From positions 1 through 5,792 of the forward strand of contig PSRF01000273.1 of assembly GCA_003175865.1 (NCBI GenBank): a stretch of DNA of 5,792 nt, written 5' to 3'. How positions within the stretch are numbered: position 1 is the first letter of the stretch; every line of letters starts with the position of its first letter. A program made the translations under genes and the position numbers. This document shows, one piece after another, positions 1-5,792 of the stretch. The notes beneath the pieces are model-generated. The model did no database searches and was not told where the DNA came from. It saw only the letters and a list, made by a program, of their open reading frames with translations. Origin of the DNA: Blastocatellia bacterium (GTDB lineage Bacteria; Acidobacteriota; Blastocatellia; Pyrinomonadales; Pyrinomonadaceae).

Positions 1-475
1 CCCAGCGAGCCTCTCGCCTCTCATCGGGCACAACGAGTCTTAACGGTCCTTCTTTTTCACCTAACGGTTTTCCGTCACGCTTGTCGGCAATGATGATAAT
101 GCGATTAGTGAATGCGTGATCTAGTTCCGGTAAAGCAAAGACCACTCGATAGCCATCGGATGCTTCAGCGACCAGGAACAGTGCTAGTTCCTTACCGCGC
201 AGTGCTTCGCCGGACTTCACTCCAGCCAATTTGAGTATTTCGCCAACTTCGACACCTTCGAAAGTTGTATTCTTGCCGTCATGATCTTTGGCGTTAACGC
301 TGCGGTGAGGCAGTTTGGCTAAATCGTCAGCCGTCAGTTTTACAGGTTGGTCAACCTGACCAGTGATCGTAAGGAGAACCGGAGCAGTCTTTTGAGCGCT
401 AGCTTGTCCCAGAATCAAGGCGAACAGCAATAACAGCGCTGGCATGAACACGGTCCGACACACTAGTGAGTTCAT
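1..475 (-). CDS. Secreted short molybdopterin-binding-fold protein (sulfite-oxidase-like), C-terminus cut by window edge
   Basis: The 158 visible residues begin at an ATG preceded by a strong GGAGGT site. A signal peptide is clear: a hydrophobic core at about residues 11-22 (rich in Leu), then an ASA-Q cleavage site at 27/28, so the product should be periplasmic. The mature part resembles the small proteins annotated as molybdopterin-dependent oxidoreductases (Oxidored_molyb fold): an opening 'LTITGQVDQPVKLTADDLAK' stretch, a 'TFEGVEVGEILKLAG' segment, 'SDGYRVVFALPELD' at about 107-119, and a terminal 'EGPLRLVVPDE' at about 142-152. Relatives usually end some 15-30 residues later, so little is missing. 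The only cysteine visible is Cys6, inside the signal peptide, so the Mo-ligating cysteine of true sulfite oxidases is absent and catalysis is doubtful. It follows the receptor gene by 50 bases and is probably cotranscribed with it. The fold family is fairly secure from residue patterns; the function is unknown. Confidence 0.8.
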   Translation of the reverse strand, partial: MNSLVCRTVFMPALLLLFALILGQASAQKTAPVLLTITGQVDQPVKLTADDLAKLPHRSVNAKDHDGKNTTFEGVEVGEILKLAGVKSGEALRGKELALFLVAEASDGYRVVFALPELDHAFTNRIIIIADKRDGKPLGEKEGPLRLVVPDERREARW

Positions 476-481
476 TACCCT

Positions 482-487
482 ACCTCC
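482..487 (-). promoter_or_regulatory. Ribosome binding site of the molybdopterin-fold gene
   Basis: The minus strand reads GGAGGT, six bases before the ATG at 475-473. It is a near-perfect Shine-Dalgarno sequence and selects the first ATG over the in-frame Met11, which would leave the signal peptide without its basic N-region. Confidence 0.8.
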
Positions 488-525
488 GATACGTGATCGA
501 ATATCTGCACTAAGCTGAGCGATGA

Positions 526-3500
526 TTAAAAATTGAATTTGGCGCCAAACTGAATCACGCGCGGATCACCCGCAGAAATAATCGATCCAAAGCCCGCAGC
601 CCCGGCAACCGTCGCTGGTGCACCCAATGGCGGTGTATTTGTCAGGTTGAATACCTCAGCACGAAATTCGAAACTGCGCGCTTCACCAAAGTAAACGCGC
701 TTGATAAGCGCCATGTCGAGATTCCGATAATGCGGACCGCGCACTGGATTACGAGAGGCGTTACCAATCGTAAATTGCGGCGCAATGTTGAACGCTGCCG
801 TGTTAAAGAACTGAGCAGTCGTTTGCTGCGAGGATGGTAGATTGGGATCGAACACCAGATTTGGACGCTGCGTGCCAAAACCGGCGAAGGCATTAAAGTT
901 CGTCACCTGAGTTACGGCTAACGGTAGTCCGGATTGCATAGTGGCAACTCCCGCTAGTTCCAATCCACCGAAGATCTTGCTCGCGACTCCACTCGTGGCG
1001 AATCGCTTTCCCTTACCGAACGGCAACTCGTAAGTAAAACTCGTCACAAATACATTCAGCATATCTCCGTTTGAAACATCCCGCTCGAGTTTGCGATTAA
1101 AACTGTCGGCCACCGGAAAATTTGCGATCGGGCCTGTCAAGATTGTGGCGTCGAAAACGGAAGAAGCTTCATCGATAAGCTTCGACCGCGTATAACTGAC
1201 CAAAAATGAAAGTCCGTGCGAGAAGCGCTGCTCTAACTTCGCCTGCAGCGCGTTGTAGTTCGTATTGCCGACATTGTTGCGATAAAAGTCGACATTCGTA
1301 AAACGCGGATACGGTTTCAGCAACTGCCCCACCGGAATTGTTGGATCACCCAAACTCGACGAACGCGGGATTTGCCCAAAGAAGGGATTAGGCACTCGCG
1401 TGAGCAATGCGGTTCCCATGGCAAGTTGGCTGACAGTCAATTGATTGATGTTCACATCGGGAATACCAACGTGCGTGATCTTAGATCCGGCGTAAGCCAC
1501 TTCGACCACCATGTTCTTCATCAGCTCCCGTTGAACGGCGAAATTCCACTGCTGCGCGTAGCCGCTTCCGAGGTCCGAATCAACGGTAAAAACGCCCTGA
1601 CCTAAACCCGCATCGGGCGTTAATCCAACGGGAGCCACGCTGGGTCCTGTCGATAGCACAAACGCTGGCGTGATGTTGTCGAGTGTGCGCTGTGAGACTG
1701 TTTGAATGAAAGGAAACTGTGGCGTTGTAAACGGCGTGGTGATGCCAGCCATCTCGATCCAGATCACACCATAGCCTGCACGCATCACTGTTTTATCATT
1801 AAAGCGATATGCTATTCCGAGCCGCGGACCGAAATCGACCTTGTGGAGTTGCCTTGCAGATCTGCTGTTACCGTTCTGTCCTAAATAATCAAGTTGTTGT
1901 GTCTGCAGATTGAAAACCGCACTTTGATTGTCGGCGTCGGTTGACGGAAAGTTGAGGGTATAACGAAGTCCGGCGTTGATGGTGAGACGCGAGGAGGCTT
2001 TGAAGTCGTCCTGAACAAAGTACTCTTGCGAGTGTGCTCGTGGACGGAGGACACGTTGTTGAATATCAATAGAGAAGTTCTGCACCTGGCCCAACAAAAA
2101 ACTCGCGAGTGAGTTGCCGGTGAAGCTCGACAATGCTGAACCAATCGTTGGTATACCTTGTGAGTTGGTGAAGAGAGTATTGAAACTAAAAGTACCCGTT
2201 GGGGAGGGAGGTTGAATTACGTCGAGCCGTTCCCAACGAGAGTCGATGCCTGCCTTTAACGAATGTCTTTTATACTGATGCGAGACTGCGTCAAAGATCT
2301 GGGTAACATCAGTACGAAAATTTGAGGCTGTGTTAGCCGAGGGACCGAGCTGTTGCAACCCAGCTACCGTGAACGTCGGGAGCGTAGTCTCAAAAGCGCC
2401 GTTAGTCGGAATCCCTGGCAAACTTATGCTTTGCGAGGGCGGCGAATCTAGTGACGTGGCTTCTCGATCGATAGACCGCCGCGTGTATCCAACTCGCAGT
2501 TCGTTCAGCGTTCGCGAATTGAAAACATGAATGAAGTTTCCTGCGAATGATTGCGCGCGTGTGTCCGTCAATCCGGTGACACCAGTAGTAATGTTGCCGC
2601 TCCCGTCCGGCAAAGGCGTTACTGGCGCTGTCAGGTCTTTAAAATATGAGAAGCGACTGTACAGTTGGTTTCTCTCTGAGAAGCGATGATCTATTCGGAT
2701 GTCGTATTGGTCCTGATTGTCGCTTTCGTTTCCGATACGCGTGAAATTATTGGCGGCACCGCTGCTTGTCGGAGAGGGATAACGCTGCAACAAACTGGAG
2801 GCCACCGAATCGAAGGTATTTGTCGGAATCTGATTGTTGGTGTAAGCCCGATGATCTGAAGGACGAAAAATTTGTCCCACTCGCGCTTGAATCGGATTTC
2901 CGTTGATATCGGTAACCATTAGAGGAGTACCGGACACCGTCGTGCTGATCGTGCCGTTGGGCTGCAGGTAAAGTTGTGAGCCCAGACTCGACGCAAAGTT
3001 CCCCGATCTCTGCGCCAGCGTTGGCACCGTGGAGATGCGAACACGGGCGATCAATTGCCTCGTGCCCTGGTAGTCGCCAAAAAAGAAGGTCTTGTCCTTT
3101 ACGATAGGCCCACCTACAACACCACCAAACTGATTGCGACGAAATACTGGTTTCTTCGGATTTGCAGCGGTAGAGGGTGCAAACAGGTTACGAGCATTCA
3201 GAGCTTCGTTCCTCAGAAACTCAAAGGCCGAACCATGAAAATGGTTTGTTCCAGATTTGGTGGAGAGATTGACGACGCCGCCATTGAAACGACCGAACTC
3301 AGCCGGTGGACTATTTACTTCAACTTTGAATTCTTGAATTGCTTCAACCACCGGAAAGAAGGCAACTTGTCCCGGTTCAGGCTGCAACACTGAAATTCCA
3401 TCGAACAGATACTCATTGGTGCGCGGCCGACCCCCGTTGATTCTGGGAAATGATGGACCAGCAGTTGTCGGTGGCGGTTGTGCCACTCCAGCTGATAAAG

Positions 3501-3969
3501 AGACGAGTGAGAGAAAGTTTCTACCGTTGAGTGGAATATCGACAATCTTGCGGTTGCGGATGACTTGCCCGAGACTGCCACTCTCCGTTCTAAGCAGCGA
3601 CGCGTCCTGATTGATCGTGACAACTTCGGTTACTGTGCCAGGCTCAAGCACGAAATCCAAACGCACGCGTTCGCCCGTCGCCAGCCGCACACCTTCACGA
3701 AGTGACCGCTTGAAACCACTTGCTTCGACTGTGATGTTGTAGAGGCCGGGCTTGAGGTTTGTGACTGTGTAGGTACCATCATGCGCAGTGCCAACAAAAT
3801 TTAGACCGGTACCAATCCCAATTAACGATATCTTGGCCTGGTCTACTAACGAGCCGTTTTGATCCCGGACTTGTCCGATCAGTTCTGCTTTAGCTGCTTG
3901 CGCCTTTGCTGAGGTGGCGTATGAGAAAAGAAGTAAAGAGTAGACTGCAACATAGAATACGCGCCGCAT
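526..3969 (-). CDS. Oar-like TonB-dependent outer-membrane receptor with N-terminal carboxypeptidase-regulatory-like domain
   Basis: This 1147-residue outer-membrane protein starts at an ATG with an AGGGAG site eight bases upstream. A signal peptide ends at AKA-Q (23/24). Residues about 28-110 form a carboxypeptidase-regulatory-like (Cna-B-like) beta sandwich ('GQVRDQNGSLVDQAKISL', 'DGTYTVTNLKPGLYNITVEASGF'). 'TVTEVVTI' at 112-119 could serve as a TonB box. The plug follows, with IPLNGRNF at 145-152, 'NEYLFDGISV' near 185-194 and 'GGVVNLSTKSGTN' near 230-242. 'FRRNQFGGVVGGPI' and 'FFFGDYQG' near 276-302 lead into a long beta-barrel that ends in Phe, the usual barrel-assembly signal. I see no cysteine, as expected for this class. 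Such receptors import a bound substrate using TonB-ExbBD energy. The substrate cannot be read from the sequence; most relatives are assumed to take glycans or peptides. Here the gene sits between a molybdate-sensing regulator (59 bases upstream) and a molybdopterin-fold protein (50 bases downstream), which suggests a molybdenum or tungsten link. The reading frame is intact. Confidence 0.95.
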   Translation of the reverse strand: MRRVFYVAVYSLLLFSYATSAKAQAAKAELIGQVRDQNGSLVDQAKISLIGIGTGLNFVGTAHDGTYTVTNLKPGLYNITVEASGFKRSLREGVRLATGERVRLDFVLEPGTVTEVVTINQDASLLRTESGSLGQVIRNRKIVDIPLNGRNFLSLVSLSAGVAQPPPTTAGPSFPRINGGRPRTNEYLFDGISVLQPEPGQVAFFPVVEAIQEFKVEVNSPPAEFGRFNGGVVNLSTKSGTNHFHGSAFEFLRNEALNARNLFAPSTAANPKKPVFRRNQFGGVVGGPIVKDKTFFFGDYQGTRQLIARVRISTVPTLAQRSGNFASSLGSQLYLQPNGTISTTVSGTPLMVTDINGNPIQARVGQIFRPSDHRAYTNNQIPTNTFDSVASSLLQRYPSPTSSGAANNFTRIGNESDNQDQYDIRIDHRFSERNQLYSRFSYFKDLTAPVTPLPDGSGNITTGVTGLTDTRAQSFAGNFIHVFNSRTLNELRVGYTRRSIDREATSLDSPPSQSISLPGIPTNGAFETTLPTFTVAGLQQLGPSANTASNFRTDVTQIFDAVSHQYKRHSLKAGIDSRWERLDVIQPPSPTGTFSFNTLFTNSQGIPTIGSALSSFTGNSLASFLLGQVQNFSIDIQQRVLRPRAHSQEYFVQDDFKASSRLTINAGLRYTLNFPSTDADNQSAVFNLQTQQLDYLGQNGNSRSARQLHKVDFGPRLGIAYRFNDKTVMRAGYGVIWIEMAGITTPFTTPQFPFIQTVSQRTLDNITPAFVLSTGPSVAPVGLTPDAGLGQGVFTVDSDLGSGYAQQWNFAVQRELMKNMVVEVAYAGSKITHVGIPDVNINQLTVSQLAMGTALLTRVPNPFFGQIPRSSSLGDPTIPVGQLLKPYPRFTNVDFYRNNVGNTNYNALQAKLEQRFSHGLSFLVSYTRSKLIDEASSVFDATILTGPIANFPVADSFNRKLERDVSNGDMLNVFVTSFTYELPFGKGKRFATSGVASKIFGGLELAGVATMQSGLPLAVTQVTNFNAFAGFGTQRPNLVFDPNLPSSQQTTAQFFNTAAFNIAPQFTIGNASRNPVRGPHYRNLDMALIKRVYFGEARSFEFRAEVFNLTNTPPLGAPATVAGAAGFGSIISAGDPRVIQFGAKFNF

Positions 3970-3977
3970 TGAAATCG

Positions 3978-3983
3978 CTCCCT
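3978..3983 (-). promoter_or_regulatory. Ribosome binding site of the TonB-dependent receptor gene
   Basis: The minus strand reads AGGGAG, eight bases before the ATG at 3969-3967. It supports that start, which also gives a complete signal peptide (MRR basic region, hydrophobic core, AKA cleavage site). Confidence 0.75.
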
Positions 3984-3989
3984 GTCACT

Positions 3990-4007
3990 TCCTCTGGAGG
4001 CAGAGGA
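3990..4007 (-). other. Perfect hairpin just upstream of the receptor ribosome binding site
   Basis: Seven-base arms (TCCTCTG and CAGAGGA) flank a four-base loop, so the transcript can fold into a compact stem-loop six bases before the receptor's AGGGAG site. No U-run follows it, so it is not a standard intrinsic terminator. It could stabilise a processed mRNA end or tune translation of the receptor. It may also be chance, since the stem is short. Confidence 0.45.
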
Positions 4008-4008
4008 T

Positions 4009-4036
4009 GCGGCTCGCTCAAAATGCTCTCAGCCGC
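4009..4036 (-). other. Inverted repeat spanning the stop codon of the regulator gene
   Basis: Six-base G+C-rich arms (GCGGCT at 4009-4014 and AGCCGC at 4031-4036) enclose a 16-base loop. The arm at 4031-4036 holds the last codons of the regulator and the first base of its TGA stop. There is no following U-tract on the minus strand. It is separated by two bases from the hairpin at 3990-4007, so the short intergenic RNA could fold as two adjacent stems. Confidence 0.35.
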
Positions 4037-4433
4037 GAATCACCATCACTTCCGTCGCTTTGATAAGTGCGTAGACCTGAACCCCAACTTTCAGACCGAG
4101 GGCGCGGGCAGCGTCGCTGGTAATGATCGACGTAATCTCCTGTCCACCAACATCGATCGTCACTTGCACCAATAAACCTTCGTAGCGAATGTCGAGGATT
4201 GAGCCCAACAGCTTGTTGCGCCCACTGATGGCGTCGAGGCCAACTGGCTTGCCGCGCTTCTGCCTCGTCCGTCTGGCTCCAGTGACGCGCTCAATTTCTG
4301 CGCGAGCGACCCGGTGATGCCCGCCAATCGTTTTAGTCGAATGGATCTTACCTTTGTAGATCCATTGCTTTAGCGTTGGGTAACTGACTCCAGCCAGCCG
4401 TGCCGCATCCATCGGTGTTAGTAGTTCCTTCAT
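4029..4433 (-). CDS. Molybdate/tungstate-responsive regulator: MerR/excisionase-type HTH fused to a Mop/TOBE domain
   Basis: This 134-residue cytoplasmic protein should bind DNA and sense molybdate or tungstate. Residues about 4-42 are a MerR/excisionase-like helix-turn-helix: 'TPMDAARLAGVSYPTLKQWI' followed by 'GKIHSTKTIGGHHRV', with the GGHHR wing signature. A basic linker (ARRTRQKRGK, 53-62) leads to a single Mop/TOBE domain at about 69-131. That domain carries the family's SxRNxLxG opening (SGRNKLLG, 70-77), 'GLKVGVQVYALIKATEVM' near its end, and the lysine of the KATEVM motif. In characterised Mop domains these segments line the oxyanion site between subunits, so an oligomer is expected. 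The start chosen is the ATG at 4433, because GAGGT lies seven bases before it and the protein then begins right at the HTH. An in-frame ATG at 4526 would add 31 unrelated residues and has no ribosome binding site. It probably heads an operon with the receptor 59 bases downstream. Confidence 0.9.
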   Translation of the reverse strand: MKELLTPMDAARLAGVSYPTLKQWIYKGKIHSTKTIGGHHRVARAEIERVTGARRTRQKRGKPVGLDAISGRNKLLGSILDIRYEGLLVQVTIDVGGQEITSIITSDAARALGLKVGVQVYALIKATEVMVIRG

Positions 4434-4440
4434 GGTATTA

Positions 4441-4445
4441 ACCTC
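4441..4445 (-). promoter_or_regulatory. Ribosome binding site that decides the start of the regulator gene
   Basis: The minus strand reads GAGGT, seven bases before the ATG at 4433-4431. The alternative in-frame ATG at 4526 is preceded by a pyrimidine-rich stretch with no Shine-Dalgarno match, so the shorter 134-residue protein is preferred. Confidence 0.7.
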
Positions 4446-4465
4446 GCGTCTCGATTTCGTCAACG

Positions 4466-4483
4466 ATACTTCGTCATAAGTAT
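4466..4483. promoter_or_regulatory. Candidate operator: 18-base inverted repeat upstream of the HTH-TOBE gene
   Basis: ATACTT and AAGTAT are perfect 6-base arms around a 6-base centre, in the A+T-rich leader 33 bases before the regulator's start codon. A possible -10 hexamer, TATACT (4484-4479 on the minus strand), overlaps one arm. An 18-base dyad at a promoter is the geometry used by MerR-like dimers, so autoregulation is plausible. No convincing -35 element was found at 16-18 bases, so the promoter itself is weakly supported. Confidence 0.4.
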
Positions 4484-4544
4484 ACGGTTTAATACGAATA
4501 TTTCTACCGAAGACGGCCATTTTCATGGGAGGGGAAACACAGGG

Positions 4545-4554
4545 ATCTGCAGAT
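4545..4554. repeat. Perfect 10-base palindrome ATCTGCAGAT
   Basis: A perfect self-complementary decamer in the gap between the efflux adaptor and the regulator, about 110 bases before the regulator start. It could be a protein-binding half-site pair. A single 10-base palindrome is also expected by chance now and then. Confidence 0.25.
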
Positions 4555-4566
4555 TGCCACGATTAG

Positions 4567-4597
4567 TCAGAGCTCGTTTACTCACGTTCGGCTCTGA
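4567..4597 (-). terminator. Stem-loop downstream of the efflux adaptor gene (possible terminator, no U-tract)
   Basis: Seven-base arms TCAGAGC (4567-4573) and GCTCTGA (4591-4597) enclose a 17-base loop, beginning 21 bases after the TAA stop of the adaptor gene. The loop can form a small inner CGT/ACG pairing. No U-run follows on the minus strand, so this is not a textbook intrinsic terminator. Its place at the end of one transcription unit and before the next suggests an mRNA 3' end or a Rho-assisted stop. Confidence 0.35.
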
Positions 4598-4618
4598 ATG
4601 ATCTGTCCAACTTGTCGA

Positions 4619-5792
4619 TTATTGAGTCGGGTGTTGTTTCATCCATTCCGCACGCAGCATGAAACTTCCTTCTGTGACAACACGATCGCCTGGTGCTAAC
4701 CCTTCGATGACTGGGTAAAAACCGTTACTTTCTGGTCCAAGCCGAAGAGGTCGCATCACAAACTCACGTTCGTTGTTCGTTGGAATAAAAACAAACTGCT
4801 GATTTTCGAGAATCTGCACCGCGTCTTTCGGCACGACGGCCGTTGTCCTCGCAGCAACTGCCGTTGCACCGAACGCAACGTTCACGTACATCCCAATCTT
4901 CAAAATCTCACCCGGATTATTTAGCTCAATTCGCACTTGCGCAGTGCGCGTTGCAGTATCAATCTTCGGGTCGACATAGGACACTCGGCCGCGAAAGGAG
5001 CGGCCGGGATATGCGTCAGAAGTTATGTTTGCACCACTTCCCACCCTGACTGTTGCCAAATCCTTTTCGTAAACCTGACCGACTACCCAAACAGTCGACA
5101 GGTCAGTCACTCGCATCAATTCCCTGTTAGCCTCGATGACCTCACCGGGGTTGACCGTACGACTCGTGAGTGTTCCCGATGACGGCGATGAAACTGTCAC
5201 CTCCGAACTAATCTGCGAGTTTGAATTCAATGAATCGATCCGTTGTGTGGACATTCCCAACAGCAAAAGTTTCTGTCGCAAGTTCGCCACGTTCGATTCG
5301 GCTTCGCGATACTGCGCGCTCGCCATTTCTAACTCCTGACTACTGGCGGCGCCGATCTCAACGAGCTTTGCGGTGCGCATGTGATGACGTTCATGCTCAT
5401 CGAATGCCGCGACAGCTGCCACGTAACGTGATTGCACATCTGCTAATTCGTTGCTGAAAACAACAGCGACCGGTTGCCCCCGTTTTATATTCTGCCCAAG
5501 CTCTGCCCTGACACTGCGAACAATTCCTCCAACCAGAGAAATAACTGGAGTCTCTTTGTATGTGTTCGCCTGAACCACACCAGTCGACAATTGACCTGCG
5601 ACGTCTGTAACGGGTCGTTCACCGATTGTTTCGAACTTGAAAGATACTGATCTGACCTGCTCGGGAGTAAGCGACAGTTTCTGTTCACCTGTATTGGCCG
5701 GCGATTCTTCGAATGAAACACCCCGAGGCGCGGGAACTGGTTTGCCGGCGTGTTGCGGCCAGAACAGAAAAGTCGCGACTGCACCCAACGCA
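4619..5792 (-). CDS. RND efflux periplasmic adaptor (membrane fusion protein), CusB/CzcB type, N-terminus cut by window edge
   Basis: The adaptor links an inner-membrane RND pump to an outer-membrane channel, in the periplasm. The frame is open to the window edge. The TTG at 5788 lies inside a hydrophobic anchor (GAVATFLFW), so the true start is outside. Numbering from that TTG: a lipoyl-like half at about 80-115 ('GGIVRSVRAELGQNIKRGQPV'), a coiled-coil hairpin at about 117-185, the second lipoyl half at 194-228 ('VSSPSSGTLTSRTVNPGEVI'), a beta-barrel at about 230-310 ('VWVVGQVYEKDL', 'GRVSYVDPKIDTATRTAQVR'), and a membrane-proximal domain from 318 ('VVPKDAVQ', 'GLAPGDRVVTEG'). The end 'SFMLRAEWMKQHP' is typical of heavy-metal RND adaptors. 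The N-terminal methionines that bind copper in CusB are absent from the part visible here. The substrate is therefore unresolved, though a metal cation is likely. The pump and channel genes are not in the window. A 185-base gap separates it from the next gene. Confidence 0.9.
   Translation of the reverse strand, partial: ALGAVATFLFWPQHAGKPVPAPRGVSFEESPANTGEQKLSLTPEQVRSVSFKFETIGERPVTDVAGQLSTGVVQANTYKETPVISLVGGIVRSVRAELGQNIKRGQPVAVVFSNELADVQSRYVAAVAAFDEHERHHMRTAKLVEIGAASSQELEMASAQYREAESNVANLRQKLLLLGMSTQRIDSLNSNSQISSEVTVSSPSSGTLTSRTVNPGEVIEANRELMRVTDLSTVWVVGQVYEKDLATVRVGSGANITSDAYPGRSFRGRVSYVDPKIDTATRTAQVRIELNNPGEILKIGMYVNVAFGATAVAARTTAVVPKDAVQILENQQFVFIPTNNEREFVMRPLRLGPESNGFYPVIEGLAPGDRVVTEGSFMLRAEWMKQHPTQ

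Noticed and set aside
487..499. A short dyad CGAT-N5-ATCG in the gap between the receptor and the molybdopterin-fold gene.
   Set aside because: Only four-base arms; expected by chance, and no other sign of a terminator or operator in this 50-base gap.
3055..3623. Open frames of about 100 codons on both strands within the receptor gene (for example 3055-3393 plus, 3315-3623 minus).
   Set aside because: They overlap an intact 1147-residue gene with clear domain homology, and their translations show no recognisable domain; they are shadow frames.
3906..4175. A plus-strand 89-codon frame across the receptor start, the intergenic gap and the regulator gene.
   Set aside because: It runs antisense to two recognised genes and its translation has no recognisable features.
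4435..4463. TTGACG (4463-4458) and TAATAC (4440-4435) on the minus strand with exactly 17 bases between, resembling a sigma-70 promoter.
   Set aside because: TAATAC matches the -10 consensus poorly (no terminal T), and transcription would begin inside the regulator's coding region, after the start codon with the good ribosome binding site.
5485..5784. A 99-codon minus-strand frame overlapping the 5' part of the efflux adaptor gene.
   Set aside because: It lies in an alternative frame of a recognised adaptor gene and its translation has no family features.

Overview
All four genes in this window lie on the minus strand, so transcription runs from high to low coordinates. The organism is probably a member of the Acidobacteriota. 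The largest gene is a very large Oar-like TonB-dependent receptor carrying an N-terminal carboxypeptidase-regulatory-like domain and an IPLNGRNF plug motif, a type strongly expanded in that phylum. Base composition looks close to half G+C by eye, which would suit a Blastocatellia-like lineage. The phylum is an inference from protein style, and the class is a guess.

In transcription order: (1) 5792-4619, the periplasmic adaptor (membrane fusion protein) of an RND efflux pump of the CusB/CzcB type, with its N-terminus cut by the window edge. (2) 4618-4434, a 185-base gap holding a hairpin just after the adaptor gene, a 10-base palindrome, and an A+T-rich inverted repeat overlapping a possible -10 element. 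(3) 4433-4029, a 134-residue regulator joining a MerR/excisionase-type helix-turn-helix to a molybdate-binding Mop/TOBE domain. (4) 4028-3970, a 59-base gap with two perfect short hairpins and a strong ribosome binding site. (5) 3969-526, the 1147-residue TonB-dependent receptor. (6) 525-476, a 50-base gap with a strong ribosome binding site. (7) 475-1, a secreted short protein with a sulfite-oxidase-like molybdopterin-binding fold, cut at its C-terminus by the window edge.

Genes 3, 5 and 7 are closely spaced and co-directional, each with its own Shine-Dalgarno sequence, so they look like one operon headed by its own regulator. The regulator has a molybdate/tungstate-sensing domain and the last gene is related to molybdoenzymes. 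The most interesting reading is therefore that the receptor between them serves oxyanion (molybdate or tungstate) acquisition across the outer membrane, or is controlled by it. That is a hypothesis from context. A modABC-type transporter just beyond coordinate 1 would support it strongly. The efflux adaptor upstream is probably a separate unit. No RNA genes, mobile elements, CRISPR arrays or tandem repeats were seen.
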